Made by a program: the position numbers and the translations under genes
Source of the DNA: Pseudomonas sp. R5-89-07
GTDB taxonomy: Bacteria > Pseudomonadota > Gammaproteobacteria > Pseudomonadales > Pseudomonadaceae
Assembly: GCF_003851685.1 (NCBI RefSeq)
Contig: NZ_CP027727.1
Location: 806,001 to 870,000 of the forward strand
Reading direction: 5' to 3'
Length of the DNA stretch: 64,000 bases
In this document: positions 19,257 to 28,056 of the stretch, in pieces
Layout: every line of letters begins with the position of its first letter
Numbering within the stretch: the stretch's first letter is position 1
The notes under the pieces: model-generated
Databases searched by the model: none
What the model was told of the DNA's origin: nothing
The model's input: only the letters and a program-made list of their open reading frames with translations

Positions 19257-19808
19257 TTACGGCAGCAACGGGTTGTGTGTCACGCGTTTAAGCTGTTCGC
19301 GCGCCCGTGACAAGCGTGAGCGTACCGTGCCGATCGGGATGTCCAACGCATCGGCAGTGTCCTGATAGCTGCCGTCGGTCTCGAGCGAAGCGTACAGCGT
19401 TTTGCGCATTTCAATCGGCAGATGATCGATGGCGCTCAGGGTTTTTTCCAGGCGTCGGTTGACTTCAAATTCCCAGTCCAGACTGTTGTGTTCCTCCTGG
19501 CCATGCCACAACGATTCATCGAACTCGCAATGTACAGGTTTGGCATACATGCGCCTGAAGTGGTTGCGGATCAAGTTCTGAGCAATCCCGCACATCCACG
19601 TACTGAGGGTGGCCTGACCGCTGAAACGCTCTCGGTTGCGCCATGCTTCCAGGTAAGTCAGTTGCAGAAGGTCGTCCGCATCTTCGGGGTTGAGCACGCG
19701 TTTGTGGATAAAGCGTCGCAGTTTCTTTTGCTGGTCGTCCGTCAGTTGGACCATGAACTGAGGCGAACTGCCGACGAGGTGAGCTAGATCACCAATGGGT
19801 ATTTTCAT
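19257..19808 (-). CDS. rspL: T3SS ECF sigma factor RspL (HrpL homologue)
   Basis: 183-residue extracytoplasmic-function sigma factor that directs RNA polymerase to Hrp boxes. Region 2 is visible (PEDADDLLQLTYLEAWRN shortened: DADDLLQLTYLEAW near 50-63; STWMCGIAQNLIRNHFRR, near 78-95) and region 4 (GSYQDTADALDIPIGTVRSRL, part IPIGTVRSRLSRAR near 158-171). I start it at ATG 19808, preceded by GGAGG at 7 nt; an upstream in-frame extension to 19910 would run through its own promoter. It diverges from rspJ. Expression should depend on RspR and sigma54. Confidence 0.93.
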   Translation of the reverse strand: MKIPIGDLAHLVGSSPQFMVQLTDDQQKKLRRFIHKRVLNPEDADDLLQLTYLEAWRNRERFSGQATLSTWMCGIAQNLIRNHFRRMYAKPVHCEFDESLWHGQEEHNSLDWEFEVNRRLEKTLSAIDHLPIEMRKTLYASLETDGSYQDTADALDIPIGTVRSRLSRAREQLKRVTHNPLLP

Positions 19809-19861
19809 GTTGTTTTCCTCCGGGAAGGCTCGATCGAAATGGTTTCGATAGGGACCCCTTT

Positions 19862-19877
19862 TGCACTGGCTGTGCCA
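19862..19877 (-). promoter_or_regulatory. Sigma54 (-24/-12) promoter of rspL
   Basis: Read on the minus strand: TGGCACA, four bases (GCCA), GTGCA. This matches TGGCACR-N4-TTGCW with one mismatch and keeps the essential GG and GC with correct spacing. The predicted start is near 19850, about 40 bp before the rspL ATG. It fits activation by the enhancer-binding protein RspR. Confidence 0.85.
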
Positions 19878-20011
19878 AACGCGGAAAGCAAACAACTCCT
19901 TGATTTGCATGACTATATATTTTGTTTATGGGCTTTTTTGTGCCGTAATTTGCAAAAAGCTCGATCTAGATGTGCGGGTATTTTCATAGCCTCGTGGCGA
20001 AATGTTTTGAT

Positions 20012-20040
20012 GGAACTGGAGCGCAGCGGCTTGCCACATA
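20012..20040 (+). promoter_or_regulatory. Hrp box upstream of rspJ operon
   Basis: GGAACT (20012-20017), 16 nt, CCACATA (20034-20040): one mismatch from the consensus. It lies 30 bp upstream of the rspJ ATG and should drive the whole rspJ to rscU operon. Confidence 0.9.
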
Positions 20041-20070
20041 GGGACACAAACTTCCCATTCTGGCCGGCCC

Positions 20071-21135
20071 ATGAAAGTCGAATCCTTCAATGACGTGCAG
20101 CAGGTCCAACCTGCGGACAAACCCAGTGTGAATTCCGTCGAAGCGCCTACCCGGTCGCTGGGCCTGGATGATATTGCGCAGATTTTCAACGAAGAAGTGG
20201 CGCTCAACGCCCAGGCCCTGGGCCGGCGCGCGATTGGCGTTAAAGTGTCGCCTGTCGCAGAACTCGCGCAGCTATATGAACAACTGGGTCACCCCGGCCA
20301 AGCCACTCTGGAAACCGTTGTTCGTCGGCTTCGCTTCGAGCTGCTGCGCAAGCCCACTGTCGAAAAACTGGTAAGCCTCGCCGGCAGTGACCCGGCGCGT
20401 GCCTTCGTGGTGCTTCAATTCATCGCAAACGAAGCGCAAACCAGTGGGCTCACGGTAGAAGAGGGCCTGGCGCGCGGGGCCTTGAGAGCGCTGAAGCAGG
20501 ATTTCGGCGGGCACATCCAGGCAGGTCTGAATATCGCTTTGGCGTTGAAGGAGGCCAGCGCTGACCCGCAGGAACGTCAGGACGTGCGTGCGCTGTATTA
20601 CGCCTCGGTGGTCGTTCGCCAATCCTTGGCGTTGATGCTGCAAACGCTGTTGAAGATGTACGGACTGACGGATTTTCCCAAAGGCGTCGACCTGATGACC
20701 CAGGCGCTGAACGGTGATATCGCGGCGCACACGCAGTCGGTGCCCACGGAAAAATTGCGCCTGCTGCTCAAGGGGCTGGCGCAATGTCGTGAACTGCGCT
20801 CGGTGCTGGGCAACTGTGATGCGTTGATCCGGCGTCTGAATGTCGATCTGGACGCGGTGGATTTGTTGCAGCGTTTTCTGGGGTATGCCAGCACCGGTAT
20901 CGATGCGGCCGAGGTGCAAAGCCTGGCCAGTGAGTTCGGGGGGACGCTGCTTGCCGCTCGCCTGCGGTCGCTCAATGAGTTGGCCGCAGAAGTAAAAAGT
21001 CTGCCTAAGGCGTGGTGGCTTGATGCGCAATCCCAGGCGTCTGCCGTGAAAGCATTCAAGGACGTGATGGTCGAGTGGGCACGCGAAGAGCGCGGCCATC
21101 AGACGTTGCCCGGCGAGACGAGGACGTACGGGTGA
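20071..21135 (+). CDS. rspJ: T3SS gatekeeper RspJ (HrpJ/SctW)
   Basis: 354 residues, first gene of the rightward operon. HrpJ/SctW proteins cap the export gate and set the order in which translocators and effectors leave. The sequence is all-helical, with the HrpJ-domain N-terminal region (RRLRFELLRKPTVEKLVSL, short part ELLRKPTVEKL near residue 90) and the C-terminal TyeA-like part ending at ERGHQTLPGETRTYG (short part). No membrane segment. The ATG at 20071 follows the Hrp box. Its TGA overlaps the rscV start as GTGA, so translation is coupled. Confidence 0.9.
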   Translation: MKVESFNDVQQVQPADKPSVNSVEAPTRSLGLDDIAQIFNEEVALNAQALGRRAIGVKVSPVAELAQLYEQLGHPGQATLETVVRRLRFELLRKPTVEKLVSLAGSDPARAFVVLQFIANEAQTSGLTVEEGLARGALRALKQDFGGHIQAGLNIALALKEASADPQERQDVRALYYASVVVRQSLALMLQTLLKMYGLTDFPKGVDLMTQALNGDIAAHTQSVPTEKLRLLLKGLAQCRELRSVLGNCDALIRRLNVDLDAVDLLQRFLGYASTGIDAAEVQSLASEFGGTLLAARLRSLNELAAEVKSLPKAWWLDAQSQASAVKAFKDVMVEWAREERGHQTLPGETRTYG

Positions 21136-23225
21136 CATTGCTGTCATCGATCAATGGCGTGCTGCTCAAGGTAGCGCGGCGTGCCGAAGTGCTCGGCGCG
21201 GTGGTGGTCATGGCCATCGTGTTTATTTTCATTGTGCCGCTGCCCACTTGGCTGGTGGACATCCTGATCGCGTTGAACATCTGTATTTCCTGCTTGTTGA
21301 TCGTGCTGGCGCTGTATTTGCCGGGGCCGTTGGCGTTCTCGTGGTTTCCATCGATCCTGCTGTTGACCACCATGTTTCGCCTGGCCCTGTCGATTGCCAC
21401 CACGCGCTTGATCCTGCTGGAGCAGGACGCGGGCGACATTGTGGAAGCGTTCGGCAATTTCGTGGTCGGCGGCAACCTGGCGGTGGGGCTGGTGATCTTC
21501 ATGATTCTGACCATCGTCAACTTCCTGGTGATCACCAAAGGCTCGGAGCGGGTCGCCGAAGTGGCTGCCCGCTTCAGCCTGGATGCGATGCCGGGCAAGC
21601 AGATGTCGATCGACAGTGACCTGCGCGCCGGGTTGATCGATGGTGTGCAGGCTCGGGACAAGCGTGAACAGCTGTCGCGCGAAAGCCAGCTGTTCGGGGC
21701 CATGGACGGCGCCATGAAGTTCGTCAAGGGCGATGCCATTGCCGGTTTGATCATCGTGGTCATCAACCTGCTGGGGGGCTTCTCGACCGGTATGTTCCAG
21801 CACGGGATGAGCGCGGGTGAGTCGATGGCGCTGTATTCGGTACTGACCATCGGCGACGGCCTGATCGCGCAGATTCCCGCGCTGCTGATCTCCCTGACGG
21901 CCGGCATGATCATTACCCGAGTGGCGCCGGACGGGCGCAAGGGCATCAGCAACATGGGCGCCGAAATTGCCCGGCAGATGACCAGCGAACCCAAGAGCTG
22001 GATGATCGCGTCGGTGGGCATGCTGGCCTTTGCCACGCTTCCGGGCATGCCGACGCTGGTGTTCATTCTGATTTCGCTGATGACCGGTGCCCTGGGCTAC
22101 TACCTCATGCGCCAGCGTCAGCGTGAGGACTCACCGGCGGCGCCGGACGAGAAAGCGGTCCCTCCAGAACAGAACGGTAATGAAGACCTGCGTGGCTTCG
22201 ACCCGTCTCGGCCGTATCTGCTGCAGTTCAACCCCAAGTTGTACAACACGCCTGAAGTCATCGACATCGTGCATAAGATTCGTCAGGCCCGAAATGCGCT
22301 GGTCGCCAATATCGGTTTGACGCTGCCGCCGTTCGAAGCTGAGTTCAGTGAGTCGCTGGCTGTCGATGAGATGCGCTTTTGCGTGCATGAAGTACCGGTG
22401 GTGACAGCAACCCTCAGCGACCGGGTGGCGGTCGAGTACGCCGGCTTGGCGCAGCCCCCGGACAGAGGGGAGAGAGGGCTGCCTGAGCGGGACGAAGCGC
22501 ACTGGTGGTGGCTCGACCCGGATGATCCGTTGCTTGGTGACCCCGAGGTTGAACATTTCACTGCCCAGAGCCTGATCATCGAACGCATGAAGCGGGCGAT
22601 GTTGCTGAGCGGGCCGCGGTTTCTCGGTATTCAGGAAAGCAAGTCGATCCTCAGTTGGCTTGAACACAACCAGCCGGAGCTGGTGCAGGAACTGCAGCGC
22701 ATCATGCCGCTTTCGCGCTTTTCGTCGGTGCTGCAGCGCCTGGCGGGTGAGGGCGTGCCATTGCGCGCCGTGCGCTTGATCGTCGAGTCATTGATCGAGT
22801 ACGGCCAGCATGAGCGCGAACCGGACGCCCTGGCCGATTACGCACGCATTGCCCTCAAGTCCCAGATCTATCACCAGTACAGCGAGGCTGATGGCCTGCA
22901 CGCCTGGTTACTGTCGCCCCAGACCGAAAACACCCTGCGCGAAGCGTTGCGCCAGACCCAGAGCGGAGTGTTTTTCGCCCTCGATAACGATAGCAGTGCG
23001 GCGTTGGTCGGGCTGCTCAACCAGGCCTTTGTGCTACGGCCGAAAACCAAGAGCGTGCTGTTGGTGGCTCAGGATCTGCGCAGCCCGCTGCGCGCCCTTT
23101 TGCTGGATGAGTTCAACCACGTGCCGGTGATGTCTTTCGCTGAGCTGGGGAGTAGTTCCAAGGTCAAGGTGTTGGGCCGTTTCGACCTGGGGCAGGACGC
23201 GCCGATGCGTGGGGCGGCGGCATGA
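21132..23225 (+). CDS. rscV: T3SS export gate protein RscV (HrcV/SctV)
   Basis: 697-residue FlhA/SctV family protein that forms the nonameric export ring in the inner membrane. About eight membrane segments occupy residues 15-330, with the family signature TKGSERVAEVAARFSLDAMPGKQMSIDSDLRAG (core RFSLDAMPGKQMSIDSD near 152-168). The cytoplasmic domain follows and ends in FDLGQD. The start is GTG 21132, inside the rspJ stop codon (GTGA). A longer in-frame ORF back to 21075 lies in rspJ coding sequence and is less likely. The gene seems intact. Confidence 0.93.
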   Translation: MTLLSSINGVLLKVARRAEVLGAVVVMAIVFIFIVPLPTWLVDILIALNICISCLLIVLALYLPGPLAFSWFPSILLLTTMFRLALSIATTRLILLEQDAGDIVEAFGNFVVGGNLAVGLVIFMILTIVNFLVITKGSERVAEVAARFSLDAMPGKQMSIDSDLRAGLIDGVQARDKREQLSRESQLFGAMDGAMKFVKGDAIAGLIIVVINLLGGFSTGMFQHGMSAGESMALYSVLTIGDGLIAQIPALLISLTAGMIITRVAPDGRKGISNMGAEIARQMTSEPKSWMIASVGMLAFATLPGMPTLVFILISLMTGALGYYLMRQRQREDSPAAPDEKAVPPEQNGNEDLRGFDPSRPYLLQFNPKLYNTPEVIDIVHKIRQARNALVANIGLTLPPFEAEFSESLAVDEMRFCVHEVPVVTATLSDRVAVEYAGLAQPPDRGERGLPERDEAHWWWLDPDDPLLGDPEVEHFTAQSLIIERMKRAMLLSGPRFLGIQESKSILSWLEHNQPELVQELQRIMPLSRFSSVLQRLAGEGVPLRAVRLIVESLIEYGQHEREPDALADYARIALKSQIYHQYSEADGLHAWLLSPQTENTLREALRQTQSGVFFALDNDSSAALVGLLNQAFVLRPKTKSVLLVAQDLRSPLRALLLDEFNHVPVMSFAELGSSSKVKVLGRFDLGQDAPMRGAAA

Positions 23226-23259
23226 GCGCCTTATTCTTATGCGGATCGAGGGTGGCCCC

Positions 23260-24162
23260 ATGATGTTCGAGCTGCGGGTGTTGGATGGTTTGCATCAGGG
23301 CGCCGCGCTGCCGTTGTTTGGTGAGCAGTGGAGCCTGGGTGCCAACCCGGACGCTGATCTGCTGTTGAACGATCCCGGGGTTGCCGAGCATCACGCACGC
23401 TTGCACTTGGCCGATGGCTGTTGGTCGGTACAGGCCGAGGCAGGGCTGCTTAAAGACAGCAATGGGCAAGTGTTGGCGCAAATCGGCGAGCTTGCGCTGA
23501 ACATGGTCTTTTCGATCGGCTCCGTTCGCTTGTGCGTCAGCCCTGCCGATCAGCCTTGGCCACCGGTACCCGTGCTTGCAGCACCCGCTCCTGAGGCTGC
23601 GGGCCAGGCGCCGCTCACGTTGAAACTGTCATCGATCCCATCGTCCCAGCAAAAACGTTTGCTTAGTCTGGTGCTTGCGTTCGCCGTGCTCATTGCAGCA
23701 GCCGGCATTATCTTCAGTGGAGAGCGCAAGGCGCAGGCATCGCTGATGCCGCCAGTGATTCAAAAGCCCGAACTGGGCTCGCCGTTCGAGGTGCGCCAGC
23801 AGCTGTTGAAGATGCTCAGCGAGCGGGAGTTGACCTCACGGGTCAGCCTGCAGGTTATCAATGGCCAGATTTCCCTGACCGGTGATGTTTCCCAGGAGGA
23901 CGCGGATCTGGTTGCGCGCATGCTCGACCGATTTGCCGGGCAGTTCGAAACGGCTGTGCCGGTGATCAGCCGCGTACGCACGCGCGACGGCGCATTGCCG
24001 TTCAAGATCGTACAGATCGTCAGCGGCCCGAACGGCCATGTTGTGCTGGACGAGGGTACCCGGCTGTTCGTGGGCGACGAAGTGAATGGTTTGCGCCTGG
24101 TGCTGATCAATAACAGCAAAGTGGTGTTCGACGGGGCGCAGCGCTATGAGGTGCGTTGGTGA
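23260..24162 (+). CDS. rspQ: T3SS inner-membrane ring protein RspQ (HrpQ/SctD)
   Basis: 300 residues: an N-terminal FHA-like domain (ELRVLDGLHQGAALPL, residues 4-19, then ADLLLNDPGVAEHHARL, about 36-52), one membrane segment near residues 130-150 (LLSLVLAFAVLIAAAGIIF), then a periplasmic region with BON/ring-building repeats. This is the SctD layout, forming the inner membrane ring with RscJ. ATG 23260 has GAGG 8 nt before it; ATG 23263 or 23239 are alternatives. The TGA overlaps the rscN start. Confidence 0.87.
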   Translation: MMFELRVLDGLHQGAALPLFGEQWSLGANPDADLLLNDPGVAEHHARLHLADGCWSVQAEAGLLKDSNGQVLAQIGELALNMVFSIGSVRLCVSPADQPWPPVPVLAAPAPEAAGQAPLTLKLSSIPSSQQKRLLSLVLAFAVLIAAAGIIFSGERKAQASLMPPVIQKPELGSPFEVRQQLLKMLSERELTSRVSLQVINGQISLTGDVSQEDADLVARMLDRFAGQFETAVPVISRVRTRDGALPFKIVQIVSGPNGHVVLDEGTRLFVGDEVNGLRLVLINNSKVVFDGAQRYEVRW

Positions 24163-25517
24163 GCGGCTCGTTGCAAGAGCGCCTGGAGGCCTGGCAACGC
24201 CGACAATTGGCGACGTTGGACGGCTTTGCGCCGGTCACAATGCGCGGTCGCATCCAGCGCGTCAACGGCATGCTGATGCAGTGCCGGCTGCCCCAGGCAC
24301 GCATTGGCGATCTGTGCCAGGTTGAAAAGCAACCTGGCGATTACATGCTTGCCGAAATTATTGGCTTCGATCAACAGGACGCGGTGCTCAGTGCCCTGGG
24401 CAATCTGGAAGGCGTGAGCGTGGGCGCCGGCGTAGAGCGCCTTGGCGTGCCGCACAGGGTTCGCGTGGGGGATGATTTGCTGGGCCAGGTGCTGGACGGC
24501 TTTGGCCGGCCGATTGCCGGCAACGGGCCCAGTGCGTTCGCCGAAGCGGATACGCCCGATGCGACCCCCGTACTGTGCGAGGCGCCGTTACCCACGGAGC
24601 GGCCGCGGATCAACCGCGCTCTGGCTACCGGTGTGCGTTCGATCGACGGCCTGATGACGCTGGGTGAAGGCCAGCGCGTCGGGCTGTTTGCGGGCGCAGG
24701 CTGTGGCAAGACCACCTTGTTGGCCGAGATCGCCCGGAACGTGGAGTGCGATGTGATCGTATTCGGTTTGATCGGCGAACGGGGTCGTGAGTTACGCGAG
24801 TTTCTTGACCATGAACTGGATGACCAGCTGCGTGCCAAGGCGGTGCTGGTGTGCTCCACCTCCGACCGTTCCAGCATGGAACGCGCCCGCGCGGCATTTA
24901 CCGCGACGGCGCTCGCCGAGGGGTTTCGGCGCAAGGGCCTGCGTGTGCTGTTACTGATCGATTCGCTGACGCGTTTTGCGCGGGCGCAGCGTGAGATCGG
25001 CCTGGCTGCGGGCGAGCCGCTGGGGCGTGGTGGTCTGCCACCTTCGGTGTACAGCCTGTTGCCGCGCCTGGTGGAGCGCGCCGGGTTGACGCGTGAGGGC
25101 GTGATCACCGCGATCTACACGGTGCTGATCGAGCAGGACTCGATGAATGACCCGGTAGCCGATGAAGTTCGCTCGCTGCTGGACGGCCACATCGTGCTGT
25201 CACGCAAGCTGGCCGAGCGTGGCCATTACCCGGCCGTTGATGTGCTGGCCAGCCTGTCGCGGATTCTGACCAATGTCGCCGAGCCTCGGCATATCCACGC
25301 CGGTACCGCACTGCGGCGGCTGTTATCGGCCTATCAGCAGATCGAACTGATGCTCAAGCTGGGCGAGTACCAGGCGGGCAACGATGCCCTGACCGATATG
25401 GCGGTGGACAGCCGCCAGGCGGTGGATAGCTTCCTGCGCCAGGACTTGCGTGAGCCCTGCGCGATCGACACGACCATGGCCCAACTGACGGAGCTGACTG
25501 CCTATGTCCCATTCTGA
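24159..25517 (+). CDS. rscN: T3SS ATPase RscN (HrcN/SctN)
   Basis: 452-residue FliI/SctN ATPase that unfolds and releases substrates from chaperones at the base of the secretion machine. Walker A GAGCGKTTL lies near residue 179, then IGERGRELREF (around 204) and the Walker B-type RVLLLIDSLTRFARAQRE (core LLLIDSLTRFA near 262), with the GGLPPSVYSLLPRLVERAG signature (core GLPPSVYSLLPRL) beyond it. The start is GTG 24159, overlapping the rspQ stop as GTGA, the same arrangement as rscV. It looks fully functional. Confidence 0.95.
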   Translation: MSGSLQERLEAWQRRQLATLDGFAPVTMRGRIQRVNGMLMQCRLPQARIGDLCQVEKQPGDYMLAEIIGFDQQDAVLSALGNLEGVSVGAGVERLGVPHRVRVGDDLLGQVLDGFGRPIAGNGPSAFAEADTPDATPVLCEAPLPTERPRINRALATGVRSIDGLMTLGEGQRVGLFAGAGCGKTTLLAEIARNVECDVIVFGLIGERGRELREFLDHELDDQLRAKAVLVCSTSDRSSMERARAAFTATALAEGFRRKGLRVLLLIDSLTRFARAQREIGLAAGEPLGRGGLPPSVYSLLPRLVERAGLTREGVITAIYTVLIEQDSMNDPVADEVRSLLDGHIVLSRKLAERGHYPAVDVLASLSRILTNVAEPRHIHAGTALRRLLSAYQQIELMLKLGEYQAGNDALTDMAVDSRQAVDSFLRQDLREPCAIDTTMAQLTELTAYVPF

Positions 25518-25932
25518 ATCGTTGCCGAGTGAGATCGAAACCTTGCGGCGTTTGCGTCGATACCGCGCCGATCGTGCCGAGCGTGCGCTGCGCGAGGCCA
25601 AGCGATCCCAGCAAGCGCTGGTGGTGCATATCCAGCAAGCGCAAGACCTGCTTGAGCACACCCGCCAGGAAGAGGCTCGGCAATGCGCACAACTGTTGAG
25701 CGAACACCAGGGGCAGGTCGTGAGCTTCCAGGCGCTGAAGTCCTGGAACCGCAAGGAACAAAGCCTGTCTGCGGGCACCCGGCGTGAAGAAGGCCAGTTG
25801 CAACAGCTGCAAGGGCAGCAGGAACAGCGTGAAGTAGAGGTAGGTATGGCGCAGAAGCACGTCTCCGCGTGCCTGCGCCAAGTCGAAAAACTCCAGGAAC
25901 TGGCCAATTTACTCACGCAGGAATCGATATGA
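25504..25932 (+). CDS. rspO: T3SS central stalk protein RspO (HrpO/SctO)
   Basis: 142-residue, highly charged, Gln- and Glu-rich coiled coil over almost its entire length (residues 10-135), with no membrane segment. This size and composition and the position directly after the ATPase match SctO (HrpO, YscO, FliJ), which sits in the ATPase hexamer and links it to the export gate. The ATG overlaps the last 14 nt of rscN. Confidence 0.85.
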   Translation: MSHSESLPSEIETLRRLRRYRADRAERALREAKRSQQALVVHIQQAQDLLEHTRQEEARQCAQLLSEHQGQVVSFQALKSWNRKEQSLSAGTRREEGQLQQLQGQQEQREVEVGMAQKHVSACLRQVEKLQELANLLTQESI

Positions 25933-26387
25933 CGTCCATTTCAGCCAACACGCCTGAACGCCACCGTCGACGTGATTCTCGCGAAGACCGTGTCCACGAG
26001 GTGGGCGCTCCTGTGCCTTGGGAGCAACGGCAGCTCTTTACCCGGTTGTTCGGTGATGACGAACAGGGTTCGGGCCGCAGCGCCTCACAGGCCGGCACCA
26101 AGGCATCCGGCGATCTCGCCATGGTCGAGGCGTTGACCGAGCAGTTGGTGCCTCGGCTGCAAAGCGTTTCAACGTGGCCGCTGACGGTGGCCATGTACTT
26201 GCCACGTCTGGGGCGGATCAACGCGCGTATTCGACGGGAAAGGGTTGGATGGAACATCGAGCTTGAGGCACAGCAGAAAGCGACGACGAGCTGGCTCTGC
26301 GGCGTACGGCACCAATGTGAGCATAGGCTCGCCGCAAGCCTGGCATTGCCGGTGGAGCTGTGCGTGGCGAATTCGGCACCGGCATGA
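25929..26387 (+). CDS. rspP: T3SS needle/pilus length and substrate-switch protein RspP (HrpP/SctP)
   Basis: 152 residues with a disordered, charged N-terminus and a more ordered C-terminal half (TWPLTVAMYLPRLGRINARIRRE, short part VAMYLPRLGRI near 80-90). The position between rspO and rscQ and this layout fit HrpP/SctP, which sets substrate specificity switching. ATG 25929 overlaps the rspO stop (ATGA). Sequence conservation of this family is low, so the call rests mainly on synteny. Confidence 0.78.
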   Translation: MTSISANTPERHRRRDSREDRVHEVGAPVPWEQRQLFTRLFGDDEQGSGRSASQAGTKASGDLAMVEALTEQLVPRLQSVSTWPLTVAMYLPRLGRINARIRRERVGWNIELEAQQKATTSWLCGVRHQCEHRLAASLALPVELCVANSAPA

Positions 26388-27399
26388 TGCTGCCATCTCT
26401 GGCCTTGCCCAGTGTCAGGGCCGATGCAGTGGCTGCTCGGCGGCGGCTGGGACGCGGGTTGCGTCTACCGTTCCAGGTTGCCGAGCAGCGTGGTGAATTG
26501 CGCCTCGAGCCTGGCACTGAGCCGTTTGGCGTTCAATCGTTGTGCTTCGAAACCGCCTGTGGGGTATTGGCGCTCAGCGAGCCAGGGCCGCAATTGAGCT
26601 TGATGGGCGAGTGCCCGGTGACATTGGCCCAGGCCGGCAACGATCCGGACTCCTGGTTCTGGGCCTTGCTTCAGCACTACCTGAGCCCGCAGATAAGTGC
26701 CCTGTTCGGGTACGTGCGGCTTCTGGACACCGACCGCCCCACGGGGTTCGGTTGCCGGCTCAGCGTGAGCCTGGGAGCGTCGCGGGTGGTGGGCTATGTG
26801 TGGCTGGCGCCTGACAGTTTTTGCTCGCGTTGTGCGAGGCCGCCCCATGGTGCTCTATCGCAGCCCCGCTGCCAGCGCGGTTCCAACTGGCGGTTGCCGT
26901 CACCCTGGGGCGCATGCGCCTGACCATTGCACAAGTGCGCGGCCTGCGCGCCGGTGATGTGCTGGTTCCCGAACTCGCGCTTTTTCAGGCGCAGGGCAGC
27001 GGGTATGTCCAGGTGGGCAGGCACCGGCTGCGGGGCGTTATTGACGATGAAAACGGGACTATGTGCCTGACTCTTTCTTCTATCGAGGACACGTCTGTGG
27101 ACGACAATTTTGCAGCGCATGCCTACTCCGAGGATGCGCAGGATGAGCCGGTGGTGGATATCTTTGGCCACGAGCCCTTTGACGAGTTGAGCATGGCGCT
27201 GAACGTTCGCTGCGGCACACTGAACCTCACGCTGGGCGAATTGCGCAATCTGGGGCCAGGCTCGGTGCTGGGCATTGCTGGTTACGCGCCTGGCCTGGCA
27301 GGCCTGTACTACGGCGATCGGCCGATTGGGCAGGGGCAGTTGGTGGAAGTCGACGGCCGCCTGGGCTTGCAGCTGTCGCGCGTGCTTTTCGGTCGATGA
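26384..27399 (+). CDS. rscQ: T3SS C-ring protein RscQ (HrcQ/SctQ), interrupted by a frame change
   Basis: The cytoplasmic sorting-platform protein is encoded in two overlapping frames. The first frame runs from ATG 26384 (ATGA overlap with rspP) to a stop at 26923; its family-like part ends at ...VWLAPDSF near 26821. The second frame continues from TTG 26821 as LLALCEAAPW... with SpoA1 (VTLGRMRLTIAQVRGLRAGDVL, core RLTIAQVRGLRAGD) and SpoA2 (GTLNLTLGELRNLGPGSVL, core NLTLGELRNLGPG) domains. Joining them at the T5 run gives a complete HrcQ of about 338 residues. P. syringae has split hrcQa/hrcQb, but its break comes after SpoA1, whereas this one falls just before SpoA1. It may be a mutation, a sequencing error or programmed slippage. 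Confidence 0.82.
26816..26824 (+). other. Frame-change site in rscQ (AGT TTT TGC)
   Basis: The zero frame reads AGT TTT TGC over a run of five T at 26818-26822. Backing up one base after the Phe codon gives TTG CTC GCG, which continues the conserved protein. The -1 frame is closed by a TGA at 26812-26814, so the join must fall after that and is most natural at the T-run. A sixth T would also restore the frame. Confidence 0.75.
27097..27399 (+). CDS. Putative internal start giving a short RscQ-C (HrcQb-like) product
   Basis: Inside the second rscQ frame a GTG at 27097 is preceded by GAGGA (27085-27089) at 7-nt spacing, the best Shine-Dalgarno in this stretch. The product would be 100 residues: a short acidic lead (VDDNFAAHAYSEDAQDEP) and the SpoA2 domain. 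This resembles P. syringae HrcQb (137 aa, also with an acidic lead) and YscQ-C, which is made by internal initiation in Yersinia. The start site is seen; that it is used is inference. Confidence 0.5.
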   Translation: MDDNFAAHAYSEDAQDEPVVDIFGHEPFDELSMALNVRCGTLNLTLGELRNLGPGSVLGIAGYAPGLAGLYYGDRPIGQGQLVEVDGRLGLQLSRVLFGR

Positions 27400-28049
27400 T
27401 ACTTCAGGGGCTGGACCCCCTCGTTCTGGCACTGTTCCTTGCCACGCTGACGCTGATGCCCATGCTGTTGATCATCTGCACATCGTTTTTGAAGATCGTG
27501 ATTGTGCTGATGATTACCCGCAATGCCATCGGCGTGCAGCAGGTGCCGCCAAGCATGGCTATCAACGGCATCGCATTGGCCGCGACGCTGTTTATCATGG
27601 CGCCGGTGGGCTACCAGATCGCAGAAAGCCTCAAGGTTTCTCCGCTGGACACGAGCAATGTGCAGACGGTGCTGCAGACGGGCGCAGAGGCCATCAAGCC
27701 GTTGCGTGCATTCATGCTGCGCAATGTCGACCCAGACGTGCTCACCCACCTGTTGGAGAATACCCACCGCCTCTGGCCCGCGCAGATGGCCCAGGAGGTC
27801 CAGCGTGAAGATCTGATCCTGCTGGTTCCTGCCTATGTGTTGTCGCAACTGCAGGCGGGGTTCGAGATCGGCTTCCTGATCTACATCCCCTTTATCGTGA
27901 TTGACCTGATTGTCTCCAACCTCTTATTAGCGCTGGGCATGCAGATGGTTTCACCCATGACCATTTCCCTGCCGCTCAAATTGCTGCTGTTTGTGATGGT
28001 GTCCGGCTGGTCGCGGCTGCTCGACAGCCTGTTCCTTTCTTATCTCTGA
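27396..28049 (+). CDS. rscR: T3SS export gate protein RscR (HrcR/SctR)
   Basis: 217 residues with four membrane segments, of the FliP/SctR family that builds the export pore with RscS and RscT. Family signatures are present: TSFLKIVIVLMITRNAIGVQQVPPS (core SFLKIVIVLMITRNA, near 30-44) and FEIGFLIYIPFIVIDLIV (core GFLIYIPFIVIDL near 158). Length is normal. The ATG at 27396 overlaps the rscQ stop. No break is seen. Confidence 0.94.
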   Translation: MILQGLDPLVLALFLATLTLMPMLLIICTSFLKIVIVLMITRNAIGVQQVPPSMAINGIALAATLFIMAPVGYQIAESLKVSPLDTSNVQTVLQTGAEAIKPLRAFMLRNVDPDVLTHLLENTHRLWPAQMAQEVQREDLILLVPAYVLSQLQAGFEIGFLIYIPFIVIDLIVSNLLLALGMQMVSPMTISLPLKLLLFVMVSGWSRLLDSLFLSYL

Positions 28050-28056
28050 GCCGACC

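Noticed and set aside
19809..19910. 34-residue N-terminal extension of RspL
   Set aside because: It would cover the sigma54 promoter, and the shorter ATG has a strong GGAGG.
26360..26923. First rscQ frame read as a complete HrcQa
   Set aside because: After 26822 its translation loses family resemblance and SpoA1 lies in the other frame, so it is not a natural HrcQa.
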